Origin: Faunimonas pinastri
GTDB taxonomy: Bacteria; Pseudomonadota; Alphaproteobacteria; Rhizobiales; Afifellaceae
NCBI RefSeq assembly: GCF_900110915.1
Contig: NZ_FOFG01000005.1
Coordinates: 1 to 64,000, forward strand
DNA length: 64,000 bases
Reading direction: 5' to 3'
Part shown: positions 31,467 through 44,299 of the stretch, in pieces
Layout of the letters: the number at the start of each line of letters is the position of its first letter
How positions within the stretch are numbered: position 1 is the first letter of the stretch
Position numbers and translations under genes: made by a program
The notes under the pieces: generated by a model
What the model was told of the DNA's origin: nothing
Database searches by the model: none
The model's input: only the letters and a program-made list of their open reading frames with translations

Positions 31467-31513
31467 TTAAGGCGGTAGCCATCCCATTTTGTGGCAAAAG
31501 TTTGCCGCCTTAA
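31467..31513. promoter_or_regulatory. Inverted repeat upstream of the minus-strand gene
   Basis: TTAAGGCGG (31467-31475) and CCGCCTTAA (31505-31513) form a perfect 9-bp inverted repeat with a 29-bp spacer. The right arm overlaps a second dyad, GGCAAA-AG-TTTGCC (31493-31506). It lies about 110-160 bp upstream of the gene at 30995-31354 and may be its regulatory site. Confidence 0.4.
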
Positions 31514-31580
31514 CGAATCTGAACAAGAGCTTAACGGCAGGGTTACCGAGTGCCGTTTCGGAACAGCCCGCAAAGCAAAA

Positions 31581-31605
31581 CCGCCGCGGCTGGTGCGCGC
31601 GGCGG
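31581..31605 (-). terminator. Intrinsic terminator of the SleB-like gene
   Basis: A perfect 8-bp stem (CCGCCGCG / CGCGGCGG) with a 9-base loop, followed on the minus strand by TTTTGCTTTG. It lies 27 bp after the stop of the cell wall hydrolase gene. Confidence 0.75.
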
Positions 31606-31632
31606 CAAGGCTTTTCGCAGAATGTCAGACGG

Positions 31633-32331
31633 TCAGTAGCGGCCGGGGCGTTCCGAACTTTCCAGCAGCGCCGTCAGCATGACGCGATCGGAATCGGCCG
31701 GGGCCGGAGCGGTCGGACGGAAGGACGGAGCCGGACGATAGGCGGGCGCCGGATTGCGGCTGGGCCGGAAGGCGCCGGGTGCGGGCGCCAGTTCGGGCCG
31801 CTTGGTGAAGTTCTGCGCCACCATGACGGTCGGCGCGTCGTAGGACGGCCAGCCTCCCGGAGGCGCCTTGCGCTTCTCGTAGAAGGCGTTGCCGCCGGCC
31901 ACCGTCATGTAGTGCATGTTGCTGTAGGGATAGTGGTAGCCGGCCGTGTGGAAGAACATGGTGGTCGACGTCACGCCCGTATGACGCGCGCCGCGCATCA
32001 CGCGGTCGGCGTTCTGGTAGGCGCGCTCGCGGCCGGCATCGTTCATCGGCCGCGTCAGCACGCCCGGGGCGAACTGGTTCGGCTGGCCGACCACGCCGCA
32101 GATCGTGTCGGGATAGCGGCCCGACTTCAGGCGGTTCATCACCACTGTGCCGACGGCGATCATGCCGTCGTCGCTGGAGCGGTTGGATTCGAAGTACATC
32201 ACGCGCGCCAAACAGTCGCGCTGCGTCAGCCGGGGCGCGACCTCCCTGGAAGAGAACATGGCGCAGCCCGCCAGGGACGCTGCGACGGCGGCGATGGAGA
32301 CCATCCGGATGATATGACTGAGAAGACGCAT
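31633..32331 (-). CDS. Cell wall hydrolase, SleB-like lipoprotein
   Basis: A 232-residue lipoprotein. The signal peptide ends with the lipobox SLAGC (Cys23). The SleB/Hydrolase_2 domain follows: CLARVMYFESNRSSDDGMIAVGTVVMNRLKSGRYPDTICGVV, with Glu48 the likely catalytic residue of a lytic transglycosylase. The C-terminal 50 residues are Pro/Ala-rich and disordered. In alphaproteobacteria these enzymes act in peptidoglycan remodelling in the periplasm. Confidence 0.85.
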   Translation of the reverse strand: MRLLSHIIRMVSIAAVAASLAGCAMFSSREVAPRLTQRDCLARVMYFESNRSSDDGMIAVGTVVMNRLKSGRYPDTICGVVGQPNQFAPGVLTRPMNDAGRERAYQNADRVMRGARHTGVTSTTMFFHTAGYHYPYSNMHYMTVAGGNAFYEKRKAPPGGWPSYDAPTVMVAQNFTKRPELAPAPGAFRPSRNPAPAYRPAPSFRPTAPAPADSDRVMLTALLESSERPGRY

Positions 32332-32506
32332 ACGCTCGCTCGAAACTCCGACCCGTGCGCGGCAGGACCCTCAGAGAAAGTCATGGCTGAGTTAACAGGT
32401 GATTGACGGAAAGGAGATTCCACCGCGCTTTGAAGCGATGGCTAACAACCTCTTGCCCGTCAAGCGAAGACAGCCCTTGCCAACAGCCTCGCCATTACAG
32501 AAATAG

Positions 32507-32530
32507 GGACATAAAGATATGGTTATGTCC
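32507..32530. promoter_or_regulatory. AT-rich inverted repeat upstream of metH, SahR-like operator candidate
   Basis: GGACATAA (32507-32514) and TTATGTCC (32523-32530) form a perfect 8-bp inverted repeat around AGATATGG, about 80 bp before the metH start. The ATAAAGATAT core recalls the operator described for the ArsR-family regulator SahR, which controls methionine and SAM-cycle genes in Proteobacteria. That comparison is from memory. No SAM or SAH riboswitch was recognised here. Confidence 0.45.
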
Positions 32531-32610
32531 ACTGGACGGTTGCGGCCGCCGGCGTTTGCTGAGAAGCGTGACGCCTGGGCGGATCTGCGGCGACACGGAG
32601 CTTTGGCAGA

Positions 32611-36366
<3,756 letters not shown>

Positions 36367-36473
36367 AAGGCGGATAAACGCGATGTGATACCGGGACCGG
36401 CCCAGACGCTTCGGCAATTAAACCTTCGGTAATGACGACATGGGAAGCTCGATCCTCTTGAATCGGACTTCTG

Positions 36474-38066
36474 ATGACCAGATCTCGCCTGACCGTTCTG
36501 ATGATCCTGGTTATCTTCACAACCTTCGGCTTGTCGTATATCTGGGAGAATGGGCTGGAGGGCATCGTCGATCATGCCCTCGGCATTCCCTATGACGGTG
36601 ACTTCGAGGTCAGCGAGCGCTGGAACTTCATCCTGACCTCGACGGCCTTTTCCATCATCTCGCTGGTCGTTCCGGCCGCCTTGTCGTTTCGGGCCTTCAG
36701 CTCGCTGCAGCGGGCCCATGGAGAGCTGATCGAGGCGCAGAAGCGCACCGAGGCCATCGCCCGGCACGATTCGCTCACCGGCCTGCCCAATCGCCGGGTC
36801 TTCGCCGAATGCGTCGGGAACGCCATCGTCGCGGCGCGTGCGAAGGGCACGGAAGTGGCGGTCCTGATCATCGACCTCGATCGCTTCAAGGGCGTCAACG
36901 ATGCCTATGGCCACGGACTCGGCGACATGGTCCTGGTCGAGGTGGCGGAACGCCTGCGGTCCCTGGTCGGCCAGAATACGCTGTTCGCCCGGCTGGGCGG
37001 CGACGAATTTGCGGCCGTGATGGAATATCCGGCCGGATCAAACCGATCCTTCCGCTTGGCCCAACGCGTCGGTGAGGAAATCCGCCGGCCGCTCCAGGCC
37101 GACGGCATCGAACGGCAGATGGAGGCAACGATCGGCGTCGCGCTCTCGTCGCAGGGCACAATGGGGTCTGACGACCTGATCCGCGCCGCCGATCTTGCAC
37201 TGACCCGCGGCAAGCGGGAGGAGCGCGGCAGCATCCGCTTCTTCGAAGCCGGAATGGACGAGGAGGTGCGCCGGCGCGCGACTGCCGAAGCGGATCTCCG
37301 GCGAGCGCTGGCGGAAGGACAGATCCACCCGGCCTACCAACCTCTCGTTGCCTTGGCCGACGGCTCCCTCGCCGGTTTCGAGATGCTGGCGCGCTGGAAG
37401 CATCCGACGCGTGGACCCGTCCCGCCGTCGGAGTTCATTCCGCTCGCCGAGGAACTGAACCTGATCGGCAAGCTGACGGACGGAATGGTCCGGCAGGCAT
37501 GCCTGGAAGCGAAGAACTGGCCGGAGCACCTCACGCTCGCCTTCAACCTGTCGCCCGCGCAGCTGAGCGACGCCAGCCTGCCCCAGCGCCTCCTGAGCAT
37601 CATGGATGAGAGCGGCTTCGCACCCTCGCGCATGGAGGTGGAGATTACCGAGAACGCGCTGATGGAGGGTACCGAAGTCGCCGGCCTCGTGCTGGACGCC
37701 TTGCGCGCGGCAGGACTGCGCGTCGTGATCGACGATTTCGGCACCGGCTATTCCAGCCTCGGCTATCTGCGGGACCGCCGGTTCGACAAGGTCAAGATCG
37801 ACCGCGCCTTCGTGCAATCCATGCTGGAATCGCACGAAAGCGCCAAGATCGTGGAAGCGGTGATCGGCCTCTGCTCCAGTCTCAACCTGCCGACGACCGG
37901 GGAAGGCATCGAGACCGGGGCGGTGCTGCGCGAGCTCGTCCGGCTCGGCTGCACCTATGGGCAGGGCTATTATCTTGGCCGGCCCGTCTCCGCAGCTGAT
38001 ATCGCCCGGCTGCTCGCCGGCCAGACCGCCTTCGACATGGAAGGCGAGGGCCGGCCGTTATCCTGA
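36474..38066 (+). CDS. GGDEF/EAL domain c-di-GMP signalling protein
   Basis: A 530-residue membrane protein with two hydrophobic segments (about 5-22 and 52-74), a GGDEF domain with an intact RLGGDEF active site (175-179), and an EAL domain. The EAL signature reads EML (303-305), a tolerated variant, and the catalytic DDFGTGYSSLG (420-430) and KVKID (439-443) are present. Both synthesis and breakdown of c-di-GMP are therefore possible. No RxxD inhibitory site precedes the GGDEF motif. It is transcribed after metH but 107 bp away, probably as its own unit. Confidence 0.9.
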   Translation: MTRSRLTVLMILVIFTTFGLSYIWENGLEGIVDHALGIPYDGDFEVSERWNFILTSTAFSIISLVVPAALSFRAFSSLQRAHGELIEAQKRTEAIARHDSLTGLPNRRVFAECVGNAIVAARAKGTEVAVLIIDLDRFKGVNDAYGHGLGDMVLVEVAERLRSLVGQNTLFARLGGDEFAAVMEYPAGSNRSFRLAQRVGEEIRRPLQADGIERQMEATIGVALSSQGTMGSDDLIRAADLALTRGKREERGSIRFFEAGMDEEVRRRATAEADLRRALAEGQIHPAYQPLVALADGSLAGFEMLARWKHPTRGPVPPSEFIPLAEELNLIGKLTDGMVRQACLEAKNWPEHLTLAFNLSPAQLSDASLPQRLLSIMDESGFAPSRMEVEITENALMEGTEVAGLVLDALRAAGLRVVIDDFGTGYSSLGYLRDRRFDKVKIDRAFVQSMLESHESAKIVEAVIGLCSSLNLPTTGEGIETGAVLRELVRLGCTYGQGYYLGRPVSAADIARLLAGQTAFDMEGEGRPLS

Positions 38067-38090
38067 GCGGCTCGCCCGGCGCTCCGGCCT

Positions 38091-38594
38091 TCAGGAGGCG
38101 CGTTGCCAGATCTGGCTGCGGCCGAAGAGCGGCACGAGGAGATAGCCCCGCAAGGTGAGGCTCTGTCCGTCGGGCGAGAGCTTCATCTGGGCGTGGTAGT
38201 CGTCGCCCGAATCCGGATCGGTGATCGTGCCGTCCTTGTAGGACCCGTCGCCCTGCGGGATCATGCCGCGGATCAGGGTGAAGCCCACCAGCGGCGTGTT
38301 CTTCTCCTCGCCCTTGCAGCCGGTGCAGACGGGATTGGGCGGATCGCCGGGCGCGGGGTAGATCTTGATGATCTTGCCCGAAACGGTCCCGTCCTGGTCT
38401 TCGAACCGGATCAGCGCCCCCACCGCATGCGTCTTGTCGTCGATCTGCTTCCAGACGCCATTGATGGGATCGGCCGGCCTTGCCGGAGCGGGAGCCGGAA
38501 CCGGCGGGGCGGAGGCGGCAAAGCCAACTGCGGGAGATACCAGCGCCAGGCCGGGAAACAGGGTCAGGCTGAGAAGAAGTCCAGGCAGGCGCAT
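38091..38594 (-). CDS. DUF2147 family secreted protein
   Basis: A 167-residue protein starting at ATG 38594 (MRLPGLLLSLTLFPGLALVSPAVGFAAS), a clear signal peptide. The mature part carries the DUF2147 pattern: INGVWKQIDDKTHAVGALIRFEDQDGTVSGKIIKIYP, a CTGC pair, NTPLVGFTLIRGM, and DPDSGDDYHAQMKLSPDGQSLTLRGYL. The family is periplasmic or outer-membrane linked and of unknown function. It converges with the GGDEF/EAL gene. Confidence 0.85.
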   Translation of the reverse strand: MRLPGLLLSLTLFPGLALVSPAVGFAASAPPVPAPAPARPADPINGVWKQIDDKTHAVGALIRFEDQDGTVSGKIIKIYPAPGDPPNPVCTGCKGEEKNTPLVGFTLIRGMIPQGDGSYKDGTITDPDSGDDYHAQMKLSPDGQSLTLRGYLLVPLFGRSQIWQRAS

Positions 38595-38755
38595 GCACGA
38601 GGCCTCCGAAACCAGTCCGGCCAGAGTGCGCGATGAGATTGCGGGAGACAAGGCGCTGTATTCGTCGCAGGCTCGCCAGCAGCTCCGTTCCGCTCGTCTT
38701 CCGGGACCGCGCGCCCTGTGCTAGCGTAAGTTCCTGTTCGCCCGACCTATCCTGA

Positions 38756-39688
38756 ATGCCTTTGAAATCCACGCCCACAGACCGCTGCCGCTTCCTGCCG
38801 GTGCCCTTTCCCGCGCTCTGGCTGGCGCTCGGCATGGGCGTGGGCGCCGTTCCCCCCGTCCTGGCGCAGACGGCGCCGTCGGATGCCGTGGGACAGCATG
38901 CCGCGCCGCCATCTCCCGGCCGTGCGTCCGATTCCGTTCTCTTTTCTCCCGAGCGGCTGACGGACAATCCCGCGCCCCTCGTCCCGCCGGGCGCCTCCGG
39001 CCCCGCGATTTCCTCGCCCGAAGGCATCGCCAACCCGAAAGACCCGCTGATTTCGTCGCCGCCGGTTGCGCCGCCCGTTGCGTCCGGGCCTCCGGTTGCG
39101 CCCGCACCGGCAAGGCCGGCCACGTCAGCGCCCCAGCCGACGACGGGCCCCGCTGCAAACCCGCCGGCGCGGCCGGCCGCCATTCCGGAAGACGAATCCC
39201 GGTCCGGTCTCGCCTGGATCTGCTTCGGGCTGTTCGGCTTGGCCGGCCTGGGTTTCCTGGGCCTCTGGCTCTTCCGAAGCCGTCCGAATGGACACACCGC
39301 GCGCTGGCCCTCCGTTCCGGCCACCGTGCTGGCGAGCATCGCCAGGCCCGCTCCCAGACCGGAGGTCGCGACGCCCGACGACGCCGGCACGGAAGACGAG
39401 GCGGCCGACCGCTTCGTGCCTTCCGTCCATTACCGCTACAGCGTCGATGGCGAGAGCTTCTATGGCGACCGGTTGCGCGCCGGCGAGGGAGATGCCGCGC
39501 CGATCGAGGACGTCCGGCGCGTTCTGGCGCGCTATCCCGAGGGCGGCATGCTGGAAATCCGCTACGATCCGAAGGCACCGGCGGAAAGCACGCTAGACGT
39601 GCCGGAGCCCCGCTCGCCCGCGCCCCTGATGGCCGCCGTGATCGCCCTTGTGGTGGCATTGGCGGCGCTCGCCTACGCCCTGATCTGA
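38756..39688 (+). CDS. DUF3592 domain membrane protein
   Basis: A 310-residue protein. The N-terminus is hydrophobic (FPALWLALGMGVGAVPPVLAQ), possibly a signal peptide. A long Pro/Ala/Ser-rich stretch (about 40-145) leads to a membrane helix (LAWICFGLFGLAGLGFLGLWLF). The DUF3592 domain follows with VPSVHYRYSVDGESFYGDRLRAG and EIRYDPKAPAES, and a C-terminal helix ends the protein (LMAAVIALVVALAALAYALI). DUF3592 proteins are of unknown function. It is transcribed divergently from the DUF2147 gene. Confidence 0.75.
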   Translation: MPLKSTPTDRCRFLPVPFPALWLALGMGVGAVPPVLAQTAPSDAVGQHAAPPSPGRASDSVLFSPERLTDNPAPLVPPGASGPAISSPEGIANPKDPLISSPPVAPPVASGPPVAPAPARPATSAPQPTTGPAANPPARPAAIPEDESRSGLAWICFGLFGLAGLGFLGLWLFRSRPNGHTARWPSVPATVLASIARPAPRPEVATPDDAGTEDEAADRFVPSVHYRYSVDGESFYGDRLRAGEGDAAPIEDVRRVLARYPEGGMLEIRYDPKAPAESTLDVPEPRSPAPLMAAVIALVVALAALAYALI

Positions 39689-39850
39689 CCCTTCGACAAA
39701 AAGTTTTCGCCGATCGGCGCTGCGGTGGGCGGCTTTTCCCCGCTGACGGCGGAATTGGGGAACCCGTCTTTGCCCTCTCCCGGAAACCGGCCTACATCAG
39801 GTGACCGGCCGGACTGCGCATGGCGCGGCGGGCGAACTTGGGAGACTGAC

Positions 39851-40492
39851 ATGGCGAACGCATTGCTCATCGGCGACGAGGCGCCCGACTTCGAGGCGGA
39901 AACGACCGAGGGTCACATCCGCTTTCACGATTTCATCGACGGGCATTGGGCGGTCCTGTTCTCGCATCCCAAGAACTTCACCCCGGTCTGCACCACCGAA
40001 CTCGGCTACACCGCCCGCCTGAAGCCGGAATTCGACAAGCGCGACGTGAAGGTGGTCGGCCTCTCCATCGACCCCATCGAGAACCACGACCAGTGGGCTA
40101 CGGATATCCGGGAGACGCAGGGCTATGCGCTGAATTTCCCGCTGATCGCGGACGCCAGCGGCAAGATCGCGGAACTCTACGGAATGATCCACCCGAATGC
40201 GAGCAACACGCTGACCGTGCGCTCCGTCTTCGTGATCGGTCCCGACAAGAAGGTGAAGCTGACGCTGCAGTACCCGGCATCCACCGGCCGCAACTTCGAC
40301 GAGATCCTGCGCGTGATCGACTCGCTGCAGCTCACCGCCAAGGAAAACGTCGCGACGCCGGTGAACTGGCAGAAGGGCGACGACGTCATCATCCCGACCT
40401 CCGTCTCCGACGAGGACGCGAAGAAGAAGTATCCGCAGGGCTGGAACGAGCAGCGCCCCTATCTGCGCGTCGTCACCCTGCCGACCGCATAG
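39851..40492 (+). CDS. Peroxiredoxin, 1-Cys (Prx6) type
   Basis: A 213-residue enzyme starting at ATG 39851 (MANALLIGDEAPDFEAETTEG). It reduces peroxides using peroxidatic Cys47 in the motif HPKNFTPVCTTELG. The C-terminal extension with KENVATPVNWQKGDDVIIPTSVSDEDAKKKYPQGW is typical of the Prx6 group. The upstream in-frame extension is not protein-like. It is followed by a strong bidirectional terminator. Confidence 0.93.
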   Translation: MANALLIGDEAPDFEAETTEGHIRFHDFIDGHWAVLFSHPKNFTPVCTTELGYTARLKPEFDKRDVKVVGLSIDPIENHDQWATDIRETQGYALNFPLIADASGKIAELYGMIHPNASNTLTVRSVFVIGPDKKVKLTLQYPASTGRNFDEILRVIDSLQLTAKENVATPVNWQKGDDVIIPTSVSDEDAKKKYPQGWNEQRPYLRVVTLPTA

Positions 40493-40530
40493 TCGCGGCA
40501 CCAGAAACCATGGGCACACGCCCAGCAAAA

Positions 40531-40560
40531 AGGGCCGGGAAGCCTCCGCTTCCCGGCCCT
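40531..40560. terminator. Bidirectional intrinsic terminator
   Basis: A perfect 12-bp stem (AGGGCCGGGAAG / CTTCCCGGCCCT) with a 6-base loop. On the minus strand it is followed by TTTTTG; on the plus strand by TCTCGTT. It separates the peroxiredoxin gene from the convergent DUF1328 gene and can stop both. Confidence 0.85.
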
Positions 40561-40617
40561 TCTCGTTCAGCCTTCTCGTCCGGCCTTCTCGTCCGGCCTT
40601 CTCGTCCGGCCTTTCGG
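40559..40617. repeat. 13-bp tandem repeat beside the terminator
   Basis: Four consecutive copies of a 13-bp unit (CTTCTCGT-CCGGC phase; the first copy has CTTCTCGTTCAGC), starting in the right arm of the terminator hairpin and ending in CTTTCGG. It is non-coding and probably arose by slippage; such arrays vary between strains. Confidence 0.7.
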
Positions 40618-40628
40618 CCGACCTGTCG

Positions 40629-40805
40629 CTAGACCGCCAGATGCGCGCCGGCCGTGAGGGCCAGGATCAGCAGCACGATGAAGATGATCAGGAACAGGAA
40701 GAACAGGATGCGGGCGATACCCGCCGCACCGCGCGCCACTCCGGTGAAGCCGAAGGCACCGGCGATGATCGAGATCACGAAGAAGATAAGAGCATATTTC
40801 AGCAT
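40629..40805 (-). CDS. DUF1328 family small membrane protein
   Basis: A 58-residue protein from ATG 40805 ([47 protein letters not shown]). It has two membrane segments with the characteristic [17 protein letters not shown] turn of the DUF1328/YtjA family. Function is unknown. It converges on the peroxiredoxin gene. The frame is open further upstream, but nothing there looks like protein. Confidence 0.85.
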   Translation of the reverse strand: MLKYALIFFVISIIAGAFGFTGVARGAAGIARILFFLFLIIFIVLLILALTAGAHLAV

Positions 40806-41100
40806 GTGGTCGCCCCAGATTGCCCGTTTCGCCGCAATCGTGCTCTTGAGGGACGATCCCGGCGTCGTTAGCAACTCGGCCGCCGCCACCCGGTTCCCTG
40901 AGCCGGCTCCACAGTTTCCGAAAAGCCCGAAACGGGGTTCGGCCTCGCGCGGTCGAGCAGAAAGTTCTTCCCGCATCTGGAACAAGGCCGCTTCTCGCCA
41001 TTTTCTCATGTCAACGGCTGGTTCCGATGAAGGAGCCGCATCCCGGCCGATTCGCATCGCATTCCATGCCGCGGGCAAGCGGCCCTCACAGGAGTTGAAT

Positions 41101-42447
41101 TTGCGCAACGGAGCTTTGAGCGCCGCCCTTCTTGCGGGGGTCCTCGGTCTGGCGGGTGCCGGAACGGTCGGCACAGGCGTAGCCGCTGCGCAGGACCGCT
41201 CGGTGGAGGATCTGGTACAGAAGGCCATTGCCCGCCATCAGAGGACCATCCAGCAGGCCCAGGTCCAGGATCAGGCCCCGTCCCAAGATCGCGTTCCGGG
41301 CCAGGACGACGACCAGCAGGGCGATAATGGCTGGAACGGCGACCAGGACGGCGCGCCCGATGCGCCGGACGCGCAGCCCGATACCGAGCGACCGCCGCCG
41401 CCTTACGTCCCCCCGGTGTCCAGCCAGGGACCGGCCGATCCGAACGAGACGCTGGAACCCGGCCAGCCGGCTCAGCCCTCCGCCGTGCCGTCGCCCGCGC
41501 AGCAATCGGCGGCCGACAGTGTCGGCATGCGCGCCGAGAACCTGACGGCCGAACTCGTGAACTCCACCCAGTTCCATCCGGGCGCCGAGCAGGTGCGCGG
41601 CGTGAGCCCCCTGCTCCTCAAGACGCAGGTGCTGCTCGACCGCGCCAACGCCTCCCCCGGCGTGATCGATGGCCGCTACGGCAAGAATGTCAGTAAGGCG
41701 ATCTCCTCCTACCAGCAGGAACTCGGCCTGCCCGTGGACGGGAAGCTTTCCGCCGATCTCTGGAACGCCATCGGCGGCAATCTCGATCACCCCATCCTGA
41801 TCGACTACACCGTGACGCCGGAAGACGTCGCCGGCCCGTTCTATCCGAGCCTGCCGCACGATTATGCCGAGCAGGCCAAGCTGCCGAACCTCGGCTACCG
41901 CGATCCCTGGGAAGAACTCGCCGAGCGCTTTCACATGGACGAGAAGCTCTTCCGAGAGATCAATCACGGCCGCGATCCGAGCGTGCCCGGCACGGTGCTG
42001 ACCGTCGCCGATACCAAGGGGCCGCCGATCAAGGGCGTGATCGCCCGCATCGAGGCCGACAAGAAGCACGGGCAGGTGCGCGCCTATGACGACAAGGGCT
42101 GGCTGGTCGTCGCCTATCCCGCCACGATCGGGAGCAGCGACACGCCGTCTCCCTCCGGCGAGGTAACCATCCGCGCCGTCGCGCAGAACCCGGTCTATTA
42201 TTACAGCCCCTCCAACTTCGTGCAGGGCAACAACACGAAGAACCTCCAATTGCCGCCGGGCCCTAACAATCCCGTGGGCATGGTCTTCATCGCGCTGTCC
42301 AAGCCGACATACGGCATCCACGGGACGCCGGAGCCGTCGGCCATCGACAAGACGTTCTCGCATGGCTGCGTGCGCCTGACGAACTGGGACGCTGAGGAAC
42401 TGTCGAAGCTGGTTCACCCCGGCATCCCGGTCGTATTCACGGAGTAG
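41101..42447 (+). CDS. L,D-transpeptidase (YkuD domain) with peptidoglycan-binding domain
   Basis: A 448-residue secreted protein. TTG at 41101 is chosen because AGGAG lies six bases upstream and the peptide ([31 protein letters not shown]) is a signal sequence. A Gln/Asp/Pro-rich linker follows, then a peptidoglycan-binding helical domain ([25 protein letters not shown]...[12 protein letters not shown]), a LysM-like part ([19 protein letters not shown]), and the YkuD catalytic domain with HGTPEPS and [11 protein letters not shown] (nucleophile Cys423). It forms 3-3 cross-links or attaches proteins to peptidoglycan. It overlaps functionally with the next gene, 2 bp away. Confidence 0.9.
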   Translation: MRNGALSAALLAGVLGLAGAGTVGTGVAAAQDRSVEDLVQKAIARHQRTIQQAQVQDQAPSQDRVPGQDDDQQGDNGWNGDQDGAPDAPDAQPDTERPPPPYVPPVSSQGPADPNETLEPGQPAQPSAVPSPAQQSAADSVGMRAENLTAELVNSTQFHPGAEQVRGVSPLLLKTQVLLDRANASPGVIDGRYGKNVSKAISSYQQELGLPVDGKLSADLWNAIGGNLDHPILIDYTVTPEDVAGPFYPSLPHDYAEQAKLPNLGYRDPWEELAERFHMDEKLFREINHGRDPSVPGTVLTVADTKGPPIKGVIARIEADKKHGQVRAYDDKGWLVVAYPATIGSSDTPSPSGEVTIRAVAQNPVYYYSPSNFVQGNNTKNLQLPPGPNNPVGMVFIALSKPTYGIHGTPEPSAIDKTFSHGCVRLTNWDAEELSKLVHPGIPVVFTE

Positions 42448-42449
42448 GC

Positions 42450-43646
42450 TTGTCCTTTCCGCGCCTCACACTCGCTGCGGCAGCCATCATCTTCGCTGCG
42501 GCGACAGGTGCGAGCGGCGCAAGGGAGTTGCCGAGACCCCGCCCGTCGCCGCCGGCGGACATGGCTCCGCCTCCGGCGGCCCTCCCGTCCACGGCCCCGT
42601 CCACGGCCCCGTCCACGGCCCCGTCCACGGCCCCGGCCACGGCCCCGTCCACGGCCCCGGCCACGGCCACGAATCCGTCGGCGCCTCCGGCGGCGGAAGA
42701 CGACGAGCAGGTTCTCGCGAAGGGTTTGCCGCATCCGCGGCCCGTGCCGCCGGGCGCGGCGACGGCGAGCCCGGCCGGCCCCGAAGAGCTAGGCCCCGAA
42801 GAGCCAAGCCACGAGCAGCAGGGCCACGAGCAGCAGGGCCCCTCCCGGCGGACGCCTAGGCAGGAGGCCGCTCCGGCCGGAACCGGCTGCGGCGGCGTGC
42901 CGGCGGGCGCCAACGGCCCGCATTCCGTGCCGCCGCCGATTCCGCCGACATCGACTGCAGAAATCGAGCCGCAACCTTCCGGCATTGCGATGCCCCATCC
43001 GCGCCCGGAGCAGCGCCAAGTCCCTGCCGCCATAAACCCGGCGAAACCGCCGCAGCTCACCGCGCCCGTCCCGGTGCCCGTCGTAGATACCAGGGAGGAG
43101 GCGCGCTGCCGCGACCATCTCCACAGCCTCGGTGTTTCCTTCAAGGACGTGCCCCCGCTACCCCAGACCGGCGCCTGCGGCATTCCTTCACCCGTCAGCC
43201 TTTCCACCGTCGGTCCGGGCATCAGGATAGGCCCGGAAACCGTGATCTCCTGCCAGGAAGCGGAAGCGCTGGCGACCTGGGTGCATGATTCCGTCATCCC
43301 GGAAGCGAAGAACGGACTCAAGGCGACGCTGACAGGTATCGGCCAGGCCTCCGCCTATGTCTGCCGCACGCGCTACCGCAACGTGCACGAGAAGGTCAGC
43401 GAGCACGCGACGGGTAATGCCATCGACATTTCCAGCTTCCAGTTCTCCGGCCACGCCGACATCCCGGTGAAGATCCGCTCGAACGATGCGCAGAGCGATC
43501 CCGAGCGCACGTTTCAGTACGCGGTCCGCGAGGCGTCCTGCCGCTACTTCACCACCGTGCTCGGACCGGGCTCCAACGCGGCGCATGCCACGCACTTTCA
43601 CCTCGACCGCATGCAGCGGAAGAATGGCTACCGCATCTGCGAATGA
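42450..43646 (+). CDS. Extensin-family protein
   Basis: A 398-residue secreted protein starting at TTG 42450 with GGAG five bases upstream. A signal sequence (MSFPRLTLAAAAIIFAAATGASG) is followed by about 190 residues of Pro/Ala/Ser/Thr-rich sequence, including a repeated TAPS motif. The extensin-like C-terminal domain (about 215-398) carries CRDHLHSLGVSFKDVP, conserved cysteines, and HATGNAIDISSF and HFHLDRM, which resemble the zinc site of M15-type peptidases. A role in the cell envelope is likely. It is coupled to the L,D-transpeptidase gene. Confidence 0.85.
   Translation: MSFPRLTLAAAAIIFAAATGASGARELPRPRPSPPADMAPPPAALPSTAPSTAPSTAPSTAPATAPSTAPATATNPSAPPAAEDDEQVLAKGLPHPRPVPPGAATASPAGPEELGPEEPSHEQQGHEQQGPSRRTPRQEAAPAGTGCGGVPAGANGPHSVPPPIPPTSTAEIEPQPSGIAMPHPRPEQRQVPAAINPAKPPQLTAPVPVPVVDTREEARCRDHLHSLGVSFKDVPPLPQTGACGIPSPVSLSTVGPGIRIGPETVISCQEAEALATWVHDSVIPEAKNGLKATLTGIGQASAYVCRTRYRNVHEKVSEHATGNAIDISSFQFSGHADIPVKIRSNDAQSDPERTFQYAVREASCRYFTTVLGPGSNAAHATHFHLDRMQRKNGYRICE
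42589..42670. repeat. 12-bp coding tandem repeat (TCC-ACG-GCC-CCG phase)
   Basis: About six 12-bp units within the extensin-family gene encode the Ser/Ala-Thr-Ala-Pro repeat. Since the unit is a multiple of three, copy-number change would keep the frame. The array encodes the flexible linker. Confidence 0.8.
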
Positions 43647-43670
43647 GGCCCGCCCGGATGGGCGAGAGGA

Positions 43671-44081
43671 TCAGGGCCTCGCGCCGAAGACGAAGCGCGA
43701 ATAGCCGAGAAAGGAAATTCCGACCGAGAAGGCCGAGGAAAACGCCGTGGCGAAGGTCGGCGGCAGCGCGGGCACCGTGACGAGGAGCGCGGTATAGAGG
43801 CTGTAATTGATCGACGAACTCAGCGCCGCCACCATCGCGTAGCGCATGCCCTCATGCGCCGGATGCTTGCCCGAGGGCTCGAAGGTGATGCGGCGGTTGA
43901 GCTGCCACGCGATCAGCGTGGCGAGAGCGATGGAGATCAGCCGCGACGTGAAGGGATCCTGCCCGGCGCCGTAGTGCAGCGCCGTGAGCACGCCGATATC
44001 CACGAAGAAGGCGACGCCGCCGACAAAGGCGAAGCCGAAGACCCGGCGGATCAGCCGGGGAGAAAGAGACGTCTGAATCAT
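43671..44081 (-). CDS. GtrA family membrane protein
   Basis: A 136-residue protein starting at ATG 44081 (MIQTSLSPRLIRRVFGFAFVGG). Four membrane helices with the GtrA pattern (FAFVGGVAFFVDIGVLTALHY, IALATLIAWQLNRRITFE, YAMVAALSSSINYSLYTALL, SSAFSVGISFLGYSRFVF). GtrA proteins move lipid-linked sugars across the inner membrane or assist glycosyltransferases. No glycosyltransferase gene is adjacent. Confidence 0.87.
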   Translation of the reverse strand: MIQTSLSPRLIRRVFGFAFVGGVAFFVDIGVLTALHYGAGQDPFTSRLISIALATLIAWQLNRRITFEPSGKHPAHEGMRYAMVAALSSSINYSLYTALLVTVPALPPTFATAFSSAFSVGISFLGYSRFVFGARP

Positions 44082-44299
44082 GGGTCCTGCCACATGCGCC
44101 GGTTTGGGCCGGAGCGAAAGGGGGGCGGCAGGAAAGTGATCGAGATCCGCGCCATTGCCCGTGGAAAGACCCCGGCGATCGACGCCGCGCCGACCGAGTT
44201 CGCCTCTTCCGGGTCGACAAGGCCGCATTGCCATGACTCCGCCATGAGTACAGGGTTTGTGGGATGCATGATCGGCGCGCAGCCGCTGAAAGGACCCTG

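Noticed and set aside
32332-32610. SAM or SAH riboswitch before metH
   Set aside because: I found no conserved riboswitch core; only the short inverted repeat is evident.
42414-42734. Arg/Gly repeat protein on the minus strand
   Set aside because: Shadow of the 12-bp coding repeat in the extensin-family gene.
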